Assembly: GCA_964496575.1 (NCBI GenBank)
Contig: CAZCAC010000029.1
Location: 1-64,000, forward strand
Reading direction: 5' to 3'
Source of the DNA: CAZCAC01 sp964496575
GTDB taxonomy: Bacteria; Planctomycetota; UBA1135; GCA-002686595
Length of the DNA stretch: 64,000 nt
Shown in pieces: positions 1 to 10,300 of the stretch. Each line of letters opens with the position of its first letter. The first letter of the stretch is position 1. The notes under the pieces are model-generated. The model had not been told where the DNA came from and ran no database searches. It saw nothing but the letters and a program-made list of their open reading frames with translations. The position numbers and the translations under genes were made by a program.

Positions 1-1
1 C

Positions 2-85
2 CTCGCCTCGTTGCGCCCGCGGCGAGAGGAGGAGCCCGTCGCCGAGCCCGAGCCCGAGCCCGAGGAGATAGCGGTAGCGGAGTAG
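2..85 (+). CDS. 3' end of an unidentified gene
   Basis: An open frame runs in from the left edge and ends at the TAG at 83-85. The visible 27 residues are acidic and end in a Pro-Glu repeat (PEPEPEE). Acidic low-complexity tails like this occur on some ribosomal L25/Ctc proteins, which can lie near ychF, but nothing here proves that identity. The 5' part lies outside the window. Confidence 0.45.
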   Translation, partial: LASLRPRREEEPVAEPEPEPEEIAVAE

Positions 86-158
86 GCGGCGCCGGGGGTT
101 TCCCTGCCCAGATCCTCGCACTATCCTCTCCGGGCCCAACTCCCGCCCCGACCCCTCG

Positions 159-1250
159 ATGAGCCTAGCCTGCGGAATCGTCGGTCTGCCGAACATCGGC
201 AAGACCTCTATCTTCAACGCCGCCACCGGTGCCGGCGCCGAGCGAGCCTCGTACGCCTTCAGCACCATCGAGCCGAACGTGGCCGAGGTCGACGTGCCCG
301 ACGATCGCCTGGAGGTGATCCACCGCTACGTCGAGACCGACAAGGTGGTCCCGGCCAAGGTCAAGATCGTCGACATCGCCGGGCTCGCCGAGGGCGCGTC
401 GCGCGGTGAGGGGATGGGGAACAAGTTCCTCGGTCACATCAAGGAGACGGACGCGCTGATGCACGTGGTGCAGTGCTTCGAGCGCGCCGACCTCGGCCGC
501 GAGACGCCCGTCGATCCGGCGGGGGACATCGAGGTCCTCGAGCTGGAGCTGGCGATGGGCGACCTGGAGACGGTCACGCGCAACGTCGAGCGCGTCTCGA
601 AGAGAGCGCGCACCGGCGACAAGGACGCGATCTTCCAGAAAGAGGTCTTCGCGCGGGCGCAGACGGTGCTCGAGGGTGGTGGGCAGCTGCGCGACGAGGA
701 GTGGAGCCCGCAGGAGCTCGAGGCGCTGCGTCCGATGTTCCTCCTGACCATCAAGCCCACCCTCTACGTCGCCAACGTCGCGGACGACGACTTCGCCGGT
801 GAGGGGGAGCTCGCCCAGGCGGTCGCCGCGCACGCCGCGAAGGTCGGGGCGGACTGGCTCCCGGTCTGCGGGGATATCGAGTGCGAGCTGTTCAGCATGG
901 ACGACGAGGATCGCGAGCTGTTCATGGAGGAGCTCGGGGTGAAGGAGCTCGCGCTGCCGCGGCTGATCCAGCACACCTACGACCTGCTCGGCCTGCGGAC
1001 CTACTTCACCGCCGGCGAGATCCAGATCAAGGCCTGGACGATCCGCGCCGGGGACAGCGGCCCCGCCGCCGCGGGGAAGATCCACACCGACTTCGAGAAG
1101 GGGTTCATCCGCGCCGAGGTCTACTCGGTCGGGGACCTGGTCGAGTTCGAGAGCGAGGCGGCGATCAAGGGGGCCGGCAAGCTGCGCGTCGAGGGGCGGG
1201 AGTACGTCGTGCAGAACGGCGACATCTGCTTCTTCCTGGTCAACAAGTGA
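159..1250 (+). CDS. ychF: YchF (Obg-like ATPase 1)
   Basis: Cytosolic P-loop NTPase of the TRAFAC class that binds ribosomes and prefers ATP; it is linked to stress and redox responses in other bacteria. G1 is GLPNIGKTS (residues 9-17), G3 is DIAGL (about 71-75), and the atypical G4 is NVAD. The C-terminal third (about 275-363) is a TGS domain ending DICFFLVNK, as is usual. At 363 residues the length is normal. The G1 loop has Ile in NIGK where NVGK is commoner, which is harmless. The ATG at 159 starts exactly at the family N-terminus; a TATCCT -10-like box lies at 122-127. The next gene starts 10 nt after the stop. Confidence 0.97.
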   Translation: MSLACGIVGLPNIGKTSIFNAATGAGAERASYAFSTIEPNVAEVDVPDDRLEVIHRYVETDKVVPAKVKIVDIAGLAEGASRGEGMGNKFLGHIKETDALMHVVQCFERADLGRETPVDPAGDIEVLELELAMGDLETVTRNVERVSKRARTGDKDAIFQKEVFARAQTVLEGGGQLRDEEWSPQELEALRPMFLLTIKPTLYVANVADDDFAGEGELAQAVAAHAAKVGADWLPVCGDIECELFSMDDEDRELFMEELGVKELALPRLIQHTYDLLGLRTYFTAGEIQIKAWTIRAGDSGPAAAGKIHTDFEKGFIRAEVYSVGDLVEFESEAAIKGAGKLRVEGREYVVQNGDICFFLVNK

Positions 1251-1260
1251 GGCCTGCCCC

Positions 1261-3045
1261 GTGCGTGCCCCGATCCGGACCGGCCTGGCTCTCTCCCTCC
1301 TGATCGGCGCGTGTGGTGGGGGAGCCGACGGGCCGCGCTCGGTGCTCCTGGTCACCGTCGACACCCTGCGCGCCGATCGTCTCGGCAGCTACGGCTACAC
1401 CGGGGCGGACACTCCGTTCAGCGACGCGCTGGCCGAGCGTGGGGTGCGCTTCGAACGAGCCTTCAGCGTGGCGCCGATCACCTTGCCGTCGCACGTCAGC
1501 CTGCTGACCGGGACGATTCCGCCGAGCCACGGCGTGCGCCACAACGGGGGCTACCAGGCGGTGCCCGAGCTGCTCACGCTCGCCGAGATCCTCCGCGAAG
1601 AGGGGTTCCGCACCGCGGCCTTCACCTCCGCCTTCGTGCTCGACTCGCAGTTCGGCCTCGACCAGGGCTTCGAGGTCTACGGCGACGTCCCGCAGCGCCA
1701 GGTCAACCCCTCCGGCCAGATCGAGGAGCGCTCGGCGCACGAGGTGAATCTCCAGGCATTCGAGTGGTTCGACGCGCTGGGCGAGGACGAGCCCTTCTTC
1801 TGCTGGCTCCACTACTTCGAGCCGCACCTGCCCTACCCGCCGCCGGATCGCTTGCCGCCGGTCTTCCGTGACCGACCGTACGACGCCGAGGTCAGCCTCG
1901 CCGACCACGCGCTCGGCGAGGTACTGAAGCGGCTGGAGCGAACGGGTCGCATCGAGGAGACCCTGGTCGTCTTCACCTCCGATCACGGCGAGAGCCTCGG
2001 CGAGCACGGGGAGCTGACACACTCCTTCTTCGTCTACCAGGGGGTCCTCTCCGTGCCGCTGATCTTCACCCACCCCAGCCTGCCGCAGGGGCGGACGGTG
2101 CGGACAAGTGTCAGCCTGGTCGACGTGATGCCGACCGTCCTGGAGCTGCTCGGCCTCGAGGCGCCGATCACTCCGCCGCCGGCGCGGTCCCTGGCCGGCG
2201 CGATCCGGGGGGAGGAGCTCGAGGAGCGGCCGGCGTACTTCGAGAGCCTGAGTCCGTACCTCGACTACGGCTGGGCGCCGCTGAAGGGCGTCGCGGTCGG
2301 GAAGCACAAGCTGATCCAGGCGCCGCGGCCGGAGCTGTACGATCTGTCCGACGATCCCGCCGAAGCCCGCAACCTGCACGCCGAAGCAGGTTCGCTCGCC
2401 ACCTCGCTGGAGACGGAGCTGCGCGAGCTCCTGGCGGCGAACGTCGCGGGCGAGCGACTCGGCGCCGCGCGTCGCGATCTGACCGCGGAGGATCGCGCGC
2501 ACCTGGCGTCGCTGGGCTACACCGGCGCGGCGTTCCCCGCGGAGGGGGAGAAGACGCTCGCCGATCCGAAGGACGGCATCGCGCGGGTGCGGAGGGAAGA
2601 GAGCATCACCGAGCTGTACCGTCAGGGTCGCTCGGACGAGGGCTTCGCCATTCTCGACGAGCTGCTCGCCGAGGATCCGGAGAATCCCGTCTTCAACGCC
2701 CACTACGCGTCGCTGCTCGCCGAGCAGCGACGGCACGCCGAGGCGATTCCCTACGCGCGCCGCGCGATTCGTGGCGGTCTCCGGACGGCGGACGGTCTCA
2801 GCAACCTGGCCATCTGCCTGCTCTTCACCGACCAGCTGCCGGCGGCGAAGCAGGCCTTCGAGGAGGCGCTGGCGATCAACGGCAAGCACCTGCTCTCGCT
2901 CTACTGGCTGGCCGAGATCCACTTGCGCCTCGGGGAGCAGGACGAGGCCCGGCGATGCCTCGAGTCGATCCTGGAGCACTGGGAGGGCTCGGGGGATTCC
3001 ACCATCCAGACCGTGCGACAGCGCCTGGACTCGCTGCCCGAATGA
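1261..3045 (+). CDS. Sulfatase/alkaline phosphatase-fold lipoprotein with TPR tail
   Basis: Predicted exported lipoprotein (GTG start) with lipobox IGAC at about residues 15-18. Residues 25-390 form an alkaline phosphatase/sulfatase-superfamily domain: VTVDTLRADRLGSYGY supplies the first metal-binding Asp pair, and DHGESLGEHG supplies the second Asp-His. The nucleophile segment reads APITLPSHVSLLTG. The position that is Cys or Ser in sulfatases (later formylglycine) is therefore Thr, as in phosphoglycerol transferases of the LtaS type. A classic sulfatase activity is doubtful; a phosphatase or phosphotransferase role is equally likely. Residues 450-590 hold at least three TPR-like helical repeats. 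It follows ychF after 10 nt, so it may share its transcript. Convergent with the S8 peptidase gene. Confidence 0.85.
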   Translation: MRAPIRTGLALSLLIGACGGGADGPRSVLLVTVDTLRADRLGSYGYTGADTPFSDALAERGVRFERAFSVAPITLPSHVSLLTGTIPPSHGVRHNGGYQAVPELLTLAEILREEGFRTAAFTSAFVLDSQFGLDQGFEVYGDVPQRQVNPSGQIEERSAHEVNLQAFEWFDALGEDEPFFCWLHYFEPHLPYPPPDRLPPVFRDRPYDAEVSLADHALGEVLKRLERTGRIEETLVVFTSDHGESLGEHGELTHSFFVYQGVLSVPLIFTHPSLPQGRTVRTSVSLVDVMPTVLELLGLEAPITPPPARSLAGAIRGEELEERPAYFESLSPYLDYGWAPLKGVAVGKHKLIQAPRPELYDLSDDPAEARNLHAEAGSLATSLETELRELLAANVAGERLGAARRDLTAEDRAHLASLGYTGAAFPAEGEKTLADPKDGIARVRREESITELYRQGRSDEGFAILDELLAEDPENPVFNAHYASLLAEQRRHAEAIPYARRAIRGGLRTADGLSNLAICLLFTDQLPAAKQAFEEALAINGKHLLSLYWLAEIHLRLGEQDEARRCLESILEHWEGSGDSTIQTVRQRLDSLPE

Positions 3046-3080
3046 GCGGCGGCCGCGACTCGAGAGCCGCGACCGCCGCG
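3046..3080. terminator. Hairpin between convergent genes
   Basis: An imperfect stem of about 12 bp (left arm GCGGCCGCGACT, right arm AGCCGCGACCGC, two mismatches) lies between the sulfatase-like gene and the S8 peptidase gene, which converge here. There is no clear U-run, so intrinsic termination is only a possibility. Confidence 0.3.
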
Positions 3081-3107
3081 TGGTGATTCAGCGATGGAAG
3101 CTACCGA

Positions 3108-6100
3108 TCAGTAGTTGATGTCCATCCGCAGGTCGTGGAAGAAGGTGCAGCTCTCCAGCTGGAACTGCCAGATCTCGGTCTTGGTCTGACCGTTGTCGTC
3201 GATCTTGGCCGTGATCTGGTACCAGCCCGGATCGAGGACCCTCGGATCGTCGAGGGCGCCCCACTCGCGGTGGTACAGGAAGGCCTCGCACGGCGGGTTC
3301 GCCGGCTCGCTCAGGAGCGGCATGTCGTGCTCCAGCGTGACGATCGCCAGCTCCTCTTCCTCCGTCCCGTAGTTGTGGATCCGGTAGAAGTTGAGGTGCT
3401 CGACGTTGGCCACGGGCACGTCGAACTGGGTGACGAGGACCCGGACGCCGGTGCGAGTCGCCTCGCCGCACAGGTTGCGGGTCACCGTCTCGGTATCGCC
3501 CATCGCGGGGTCGTTGGTGACGTAGGTCACCCGGACTTCCGCCTCGCTGTGGCGCATGACCACGTAGGGAGCGAAGACCAGGCGCAGGTCACCTTCCCCG
3601 AGCTCCTCACCGGGCAGCAGGGTGGCCGGCAGGGTGGGCAGCTGGATGACCGAGTAGTCCATCCCCGGCTGCACGATCTCGAAGGCCGTGACGGTCATCG
3701 GGCACTCCCCGATGTTGGTGACCGAGAACGGCTTCTCGGTGGAGCAGGCGTAGACGTCCTGGATCACGGTCGGCGGGAACGCCACGTCGGGCGCCACGTC
3801 GATCAGGATCGGCAGCGTGGTGCCGGTCACGATGACCGTCACCACCGGGTTCACCGGATCGTTGCTGAGGATCTCCAGCGTGCACTCGTGATATCCGACC
3901 CCGGTGGGGGTGTAGCGGATCGTCACCGGCAGGCAGAAGTCGTGGCTGACCGCGGCGGGGTAGGGGTTGTTGATGATGGTGAAGTCGTCGCAGGCGGGGT
4001 TGAACGCAACGGAGGAGACCTCCAGGTCGCAGAGACCGGTGTTGCAGATGTCCAGGTCCTTCTCGACGAGCTCACCCGGGCAGACCTCGCCGAAGTCGAG
4101 GGAGCCGGTGATGTTGATGATCGGCGGCGGGCTGGTGCCGGTGATCGGAACCGTGACCAGTGGTGAGTCGGGATCGTTGCTGGCGATCTCGAGGGTGCAG
4201 TTGTGGTCCCCGATGGTCGTGGGGGCAAAGCGGACCGTGACCGGCAGGCAGAAGTCGTGGCTGACCGTGGCCGGGAACGGGTTGTTGATGATGGTGAAGT
4301 CGTCGCAGGGGGCGCCGAGCGTCACCGAGGTGACCTCGAGATCGCTGACCCCGGTGTTGCAGATGTTGAACTCCAGGTCGATGAAGTCGTCGACGCAGAC
4401 CTCGCCGAAGTCGAGCGATCCGGAGACCGAGATGTTCGGCTCGTCGCACTCGCCTGACATCTCCACGGGGATGCTGGGCGAGTAGGCGTCATCGGATTCG
4501 ATGTTGAAGATCGCCCCGTCGGCTCCGTAGTCGTCCGGCTCGTACTTCATCATCACGCTGACCGCCTCGCCCGGGAAGATCACGAACGGGAAGGCGGTGG
4601 CGCCGATGATCTCGCCGATGGTGAACTCGGTGGAGCCGAAGGACTGGAAGAGGTTCGTGACGGTGAGGTCACAGGTCCCCTGGTTGATGATCTGCATCTC
4701 CAGGGTCTCGTAGGAGCCGAGCGGGACGTGGCCGAACCACCCCTTCGCCTCCATGGTGGCGTTGATGAGGGGTTCTCCCCCCGTGCCGTGAACCGGGAAG
4801 TCGAGGACACTCTCGTCGATGTCGTTGGAGGTGACCGTGAAGACGTCGTTCCAGTTGCCCGGGGTCTGCGGGAGGAAGCGCACGATCACATCGATGTGCG
4901 ATCCAGGCAGGATGGCGTACGGCGGAGGCGGGTCGGGCGCGATCTCGAAGTGGACGCCGTTCAGCAGCTCGACGTTGTGGACCAGCAGCATCCCGCCGCC
5001 GGTGTTGTAGATCGTCGCCGTCTTCTCCGCTCCGACGTCACCGGGGCAGTGATCGTCGAAGATCAGGCTCGCGCTGACCTCGATCTCCGGTTCATCGGGC
5101 AGGTAGAAGGCCGTGTTGGCGACGACCGCGAAGGGCTGCGAGTCGAGGCCGAGAATGGTGGCGCTCTTCATCTTCACCGTCCAGAAACCCGGCTCGGGGT
5201 TCTCGACCCACGTCGTCTCGACGTTGTCGACAGCGTTCTTGGCAGTGTTCGTTGCCGGGCCGTCGAAGGGGGAGGCCGTCGGGCCGGTGAAGGGGAAGTG
5301 CGTGGTGCCGGACGGCGAGATGACCTCGAGGTCGAGGTCGTTGATGAGTGCATCGCCGGACTCGGTCGTCGCCGGGGCCGGAGGGTCGGTCCAGACACCG
5401 GTCACGCGAAGCTGGGTCAGGGTCGGTTCGACCGCGATCAGCCATTCCATCTCCTCGTCGTCGGCCAGATCGCCGGTCATGATGCGGGCCGGGCCCACCT
5501 CGACGAGCTGGGCAGCCGCGAGGGCATCGTACAGGCCGTGGCCGAAGGCGAAGTCGGGGCCGTAGCGGCCCATGTCCTGCGCCGAGTTGACCAGAACCGC
5601 CTTGACGACGTCGGCTCGAGGATCATCCCCGCCGTAGATCTGCCGGTAGTGCTGGACGAAGAGCCCGACGCCTCCCGTCACCACGGGTGCGGACATCGAG
5701 GTTCCGGAGGAGTCGCAGTAGTCGTCGTCCGCTCCCACGCACGTGGACCGTAGCGAGTCACCCTCGGCGACGAGGTCCGGCTTGATACGCCCGTCGTCCG
5801 TGGGACCGCAGGAGCTGAACCCGGTCAGGTCGGCCGGAGTGTCGTCGTCGATTGCACCGATGGTGAGGATGTTCTTCGCGCATCCATTCCAGCTGATGTT
5901 GTCGTACCGGAAGTCGGATCCAGCAACACCGTCACACGGCGAACCGGAGGGGTCGCAGTCGTCTTGCTGGTTGCCGGCAGAGTTCACGATGACCAGGTCA
6001 TGATCCACGACGAGCTCGTCGAAGTCGTGTGACTCCTGGCGGTACGCCCCGAACCCGTCGGGGTCTCCATTCCAGGCACCAGTGTCCTTGTCGTAGCCGA

Positions 6101-6494
6101 TATCGATCTCCCAGGAGTGGTTGGACGCGCTGATCCCGTACGTCGTCACGGCCGTGGCCTGCTCGGCCATCACGCTGTTCCAGTCGTAGGAGTGGAGTGT
6201 GCCGTTGGGAGACATACCCATCGCCGACGCGTCGGGTGATCCACTGGCGATCATGGTGCCCCCGACGTGAGTGGAGTGGTTGGTTGCACCCACGTTGTCC
6301 TCCAGGAAGACGCGTCCGGTCAGCTGCTCGTGCGTATCCCGGACATCGCCTGAATCCCAGATTCCCAGAGCGACCCCCGAACCGTCGAGGTCGAAGGGGG
6401 AAGCGTGCACGTGATCGACGTTCGACGTCTCCGCCGCGTGGGCGTTGCTCGTCGCCTTCTGGGGAGAGATCTCCGCCAGCGACCGGACGGCCAC
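3108..6494 (-). CDS. S8 subtilisin-like peptidase with choice-of-anchor repeats (downstream part of a broken gene)
   Basis: Main fragment (1128 residues) of a secreted subtilisin-family serine protease. The triad is visible: Asp47 in GIWDSGD, His76 in STHVGGT and Ser266 in GTSMSAP, with oxyanion Asn175 in NSAGN. The catalytic domain covers about 30-340. A jelly-roll-like region follows to about 470 (DLDLEVISPSGTTHFPFTG). The rest is a string of five or so choice-of-anchor-D/ASH-type beta domains; two are nearly identical tandem copies, about 4100-4460 and 3830-4100 on the DNA (SLDFGEVC...CDDFTIINNP). The frame continues upstream past an in-frame TAG at 6516-6518, so the GTG at 6494 is probably not a native start. 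The fragment lacks its own signal peptide. The missing N-terminus lies in the adjoining entry. The catalytic part itself shows no lesion. Confidence 0.8.
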   Translation of the reverse strand: MAVRSLAEISPQKATSNAHAAETSNVDHVHASPFDLDGSGVALGIWDSGDVRDTHEQLTGRVFLEDNVGATNHSTHVGGTMIASGSPDASAMGMSPNGTLHSYDWNSVMAEQATAVTTYGISASNHSWEIDIGYDKDTGAWNGDPDGFGAYRQESHDFDELVVDHDLVIVNSAGNQQDDCDPSGSPCDGVAGSDFRYDNISWNGCAKNILTIGAIDDDTPADLTGFSSCGPTDDGRIKPDLVAEGDSLRSTCVGADDDYCDSSGTSMSAPVVTGGVGLFVQHYRQIYGGDDPRADVVKAVLVNSAQDMGRYGPDFAFGHGLYDALAAAQLVEVGPARIMTGDLADDEEMEWLIAVEPTLTQLRVTGVWTDPPAPATTESGDALINDLDLEVISPSGTTHFPFTGPTASPFDGPATNTAKNAVDNVETTWVENPEPGFWTVKMKSATILGLDSQPFAVVANTAFYLPDEPEIEVSASLIFDDHCPGDVGAEKTATIYNTGGGMLLVHNVELLNGVHFEIAPDPPPPYAILPGSHIDVIVRFLPQTPGNWNDVFTVTSNDIDESVLDFPVHGTGGEPLINATMEAKGWFGHVPLGSYETLEMQIINQGTCDLTVTNLFQSFGSTEFTIGEIIGATAFPFVIFPGEAVSVMMKYEPDDYGADGAIFNIESDDAYSPSIPVEMSGECDEPNISVSGSLDFGEVCVDDFIDLEFNICNTGVSDLEVTSVTLGAPCDDFTIINNPFPATVSHDFCLPVTVRFAPTTIGDHNCTLEIASNDPDSPLVTVPITGTSPPPIINITGSLDFGEVCPGELVEKDLDICNTGLCDLEVSSVAFNPACDDFTIINNPYPAAVSHDFCLPVTIRYTPTGVGYHECTLEILSNDPVNPVVTVIVTGTTLPILIDVAPDVAFPPTVIQDVYACSTEKPFSVTNIGECPMTVTAFEIVQPGMDYSVIQLPTLPATLLPGEELGEGDLRLVFAPYVVMRHSEAEVRVTYVTNDPAMGDTETVTRNLCGEATRTGVRVLVTQFDVPVANVEHLNFYRIHNYGTEEEELAIVTLEHDMPLLSEPANPPCEAFLYHREWGALDDPRVLDPGWYQITAKIDDNGQTKTEIWQFQLESCTFFHDLRMDINY

Positions 6495-6515
6495 CTCCTC
6501 CGCGAGGACCAGGGC

Positions 6516-7242
6516 CTAGGCGTGGGTGATGAGGACGCGCAGACGGTTGCCGAAGGTCAACTGGCTGGGATCTTCGATCCGGACCCCCCAGCGCCTGAGC
6601 GTGGCCAGCGCGTGCCGCAGCTGGACATTCTCGTAGAAGCGAACGTCGGCCGCCATCAGGCCGCCCGCCAGGGTGGCGTTGTCGTTCACCTGGCCCCGGA
6701 ACAGACCTTCGGTGAGCTTGTCCGCCGGGTGAACGGGTTCGATGCCCCGGAAGGCCCGGTCGGCCCTCAGCCGTGCCGCCGCGGACTTGGTGATCCGGGC
6801 GAGGTAGGCGTAGTGGCCGAGAGGTGCTTCGAAGCGTACACCGGAGAGGGTGTACTCCCCTTTCTCGCGCGCCGTCAACGCGCGGTGGAACTGCAGGTAA
6901 ACCTCGGCGCGTCCTCGCGAGAAGTCCAGTGCGGTGTCGGTGCCGGGGAGGATCGCTCGTGAGCCGACGTCCAGGACGAACGGACGATTCATCAGCGATG
7001 TGGAATTGATGAACGTCGTCTTCGCCGCCTGATTGAAGTAGCTCGGCTGCTGCGCGCTCGCGTGGGTGGGTCGTGGGGTAGAACCCGGCGGCCCGCTCCG
7101 GCCTCTCCACCAACCAGTCGGTGGCGACGGGGGCCGCTTCCCGGAGGGGCCGGTCCGGTTGCTGGGGCGGCTGGGCCGTGACGGGGCTCACGGCCAGCAG
7201 AATCGTCGTGGCGGACAGGATCGTGCTCGTGATTCTCTTCAT
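6516..7242 (-). pseudogene. N-terminal part of the S8 peptidase gene, broken by a frameshift and an amber stop
   Basis: ATG at 7242 opens a clear signal peptide (MKRITSTILSATTILLAVSPVTAQ) and about 35 more residues up to YPTTH. Sense then moves to another frame: ASAQQPSYFNQAAKTTF, followed by a 158-residue stretch (MNRPFVLDVGSRA...) ending LRVLITHA at TAG 6516-6518. That last frame is the same one as the catalytic fragment downstream (LITHA-stop-ALVLAEEVAVRSLAE). The frame change falls on a tandem TGGGTGGG at 7063-7070; removing one 4-nt unit joins the two frames. A single C-to-T change of CAG would give the TAG. The gene is thus likely inactivated in this genome, or the assembly has two errors. 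The intact product would be roughly 1370 residues. It diverges from the M1-M28 peptidase gene. Confidence 0.75.
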
Positions 7243-7396
7243 GGGGATCCCTCGTGGGGCGGCCATGGTACCCACCACGAGGGACCGGCGGTGGCTCCCA
7301 TTTGCCCGGGTCTCGCCGGGACTGAATCGAGTATCCTCCCCGCCGCATCGAGACCCGCCGGGTCCGGTCCCGCCGAACGCCTCTTCGAATCGCACG

Positions 7397-10300
7397 ATGT
7401 TCCTCTCCACGCTGCTCCTCTGCGCCGCTCCCACGCTCGCTCCCCAGGACCCCGTCGCCCACACGCTCACCGTGAAGCTCGAGCCGGAGATCCACCGGCT
7501 GAGCGTCACCGACCGGGTCACCTTGCCGGCCCCGCTGGCGGTCGCGGGCACGGAGCTCACGCTGAACGAGCGTCTCGAGATTACCGAGAGCACGCCTGTC
7601 CTGCAGCGGCTCGGCGCCGAGGAAGGGAGGGCGCGCTACGCGCTGGAGGCGGCGCCGGAGGGCGGCGTGCTGAACCTCACCTACGCCGGGACCTTCGACT
7701 TCGGCCTCTCCGACCAGAAGGAGGAGTACACGCGCGGCTTCCGCGAGACGCTGGGCACGGTGGGCCCCGAAGGCGTCTACCTCGACGGCGGCAGCGGCTG
7801 GTTCCCGAGCTTCGGCGACGAGATGATCACCTTCACGCTCGAGGTGGAGGGCCCCGAGAACTGGCACGTGATCAGCCAGGGCAACGGCAGCTCGGACGTC
7901 GAGCCGGGACTGGCGCAGTGGGACTCCGCGGGTCTGCTGGAGCAGATCTACCTCGTCGGCGGCCCGCTGGTCGTCGAGCGCGACGTCGCCGGAGCGATCG
8001 AGACGCTCGTCTACCTGCACGAGCCCGACGAGGCGCTCTCGCGCAAGTACCTCGACGCGACCGCGCGCTACCTGGAGATGTACCGCGGCCTGATCGGGAC
8101 CTATCCCTACGGCAAGTTCGCGCTCGTCGAGAACTTCTGGGAGACCGGTTACGGGATGCCGTCGTTCACCCTGCTCGGCCCGCAGGTGATCCGCTTCCCG
8201 TTCATCCTCACGTCCTCCTATCCGCACGAGATCCTGCACAACTGGTGGGGGAACTCGGTGTTCGTGGACTACGAGACGGGCAACTGGTGCGAGGGGCTGA
8301 CGGCCTACCTCGCCGACCACCTGATCCAGGAGCAGCGCGGCAAGGGCTCCGAGTACCGGCGCAACACGCTGCAGAAGTACCGCAACTACGTGAGGGACGA
8401 GCGCGACTTCCCGCTGTCGGAGTTCCGTTCGCGTCACAGCGCCGCGACCGAGGCGGTGGGCTACGGCAAGTCGCTGATGCTCTTCCACATGCTGCGGCGA
8501 CGGATCGGCGAGGATGAGTTCCGCCGCGTGCTGGCGACCTTCTACCGCAAGTTCCGCGGACAGCGGGCGAGCTTCGACGACATCCGGGGCGTGGCGGAGT
8601 CGGTGAGCGGGGAGGAGCTCGGCGGGTTCTTCGCGCAGTGGGTCGGGAGGACGGGGGCGCCGGCGCTGGCGCTGGACGAGGCCTTCGACGTCGGCGATCG
8701 CCCCGAAGCGGCGGACGGGCGCATCCTGACCGGCACGATCCGGCAGACCCAGAAGACCGATCTATTCGAGCTTGAAGTTCCGATCGTCGTGCACACGACC
8801 GCCGGGGTTCAGGAGTTCCGGGTCGACGTCACCGATCGCGAGACGCCCTTCGAGCTTCCGCTAGACGGCTATCCGCTGACGCTCGCCGTCGATCCGCTGT
8901 TCGACGTCTTCCGCAACCTCGACCCCCGGGAGACGCCACCCTCGATCGGGCAGATCTTCGGTGACGAGAAGGTGCTGGCCGTCCTCCCCGCGTCGTCGGG
9001 GGACGAGGAGATCGAACGCTATCGCGAGCTGCTCGCCGCCTGGCAGAGCGACGCACACGACGTTTCCTTCGCGCTCGACGGCGAGCTGGAGGAGCTGCCG
9101 AGCGATCGCGCGGTCTGGGTTCTCGGCGTCCAGAACCGTTTCGCGGCGCCGCTGATGCGGCGAACAGCCGGGCTGGACGTCTCGGCCTCGGGCTCGGTGG
9201 TGCAGCTCGCGGACGACCGCGTCAGCCCGAAGGACCACTCGATCGTGGCCATCTCGCGCAACCAGCGCAACCCGGAGAAGGCGGTCGGCTGGCTGGTGCT
9301 CGATCCCCCCGAGGCGCTGCCGGGGATGATCCGCAAGCTCCCGCACTACGGGAAGTACTCCTACCTCGCGTTCGAGGGGACCGAGCCGACGAACGTGATC
9401 AAGGGGCAGTGGCCGGTGAGCGACTCGCCGTTGCTCACGGTGCTCGGAACCGGCGTCGAGGTCGCGCCGGTGGTCGACGACCGCATTGCGCTGGCCGAGC
9501 TCCCGCCGGTCTTCTCCAGCTCGGCGCTGGCGAAGCACGTCGAGTGGCTCGCCGCACCGGAGCGCGAAGGGCGCGTGCCCGGGTCGGCGGGGCTGGTCGC
9601 CGCGCGCGACTACATCGCCGAATCGTTCGCCGCCGCCGGATTGGAGCCGGGTGGGGACGGGGGCAGCTGGCTCCAGAGCTTCACCCTGGAAGAGGGCCCC
9701 GACGGGAAGCCGGTCGAGGTCGCCAACGTGGTCGGCGTGCTGCGCGGCAGGCGCTCCGACTGGTCCGAGCAGTCGATCGTGCTCGGCGCGCACTACGACC
9801 ACCTCGGTCTCGGCTGGCCCGACGCGCACGCCGGCGACGAGGGGAAGCTGCACGCCGGCGCCGACGACAATGCGAGCGGCGTGGCCGTCCTGATCGAGCT
9901 GGCGAAGAACCTCGCCTCGGAGGGGGGCGGCCAGCGCAACCTGGTCTTCGTGGCCTTCACCGCCGAGGAGTGCGGGCTGCGCGGCTCGAGGCACTACGTC
10001 GAGTACCCGCGCTTCCCGCTCGACGGTCTGCGCGGGGTGATCAATCTCGACACCGTCGGGCGGCTCTTCGACCAGCCGCTCCTGATCCACGGCTGCGGCA
10101 CCGCCGACGAGTGGCAGCACGTCTTCCGCGGTTGCGGGTTCGTGACGGGGATCGACAACAAGATCGTCATGGAGGGGGCCGAGGGCTCCGACCAGCGGGC
10201 CTTCATCGAGAAGGGGATTCCCGGCGTGCAGGTCTTCACCGGGGCGCACCTCGACTACCACAGCCCGCGGGACACGTTCGAGAAGGTGGACGTCGCCGGG

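Noticed and set aside
1261..3045. Annotation as a true formylglycine sulfatase
   Set aside because: The C/S-x-P-x-R signature is absent; the nucleophile position is Thr.
6516..6518. Programmed readthrough or amber recoding in the S8 gene
   Set aside because: The same gene also carries a frameshift about 550 nt upstream, so decay or assembly error explains both lesions more simply; other genes here end normally in TAG.
5998..7593. A long minus-strand frame over the start of the S8 gene
   Set aside because: Only 7242 to about 7066 (signal peptide and following residues) is real; the rest is the wrong frame of the S8 gene or overlaps the M1-M28 upstream region.
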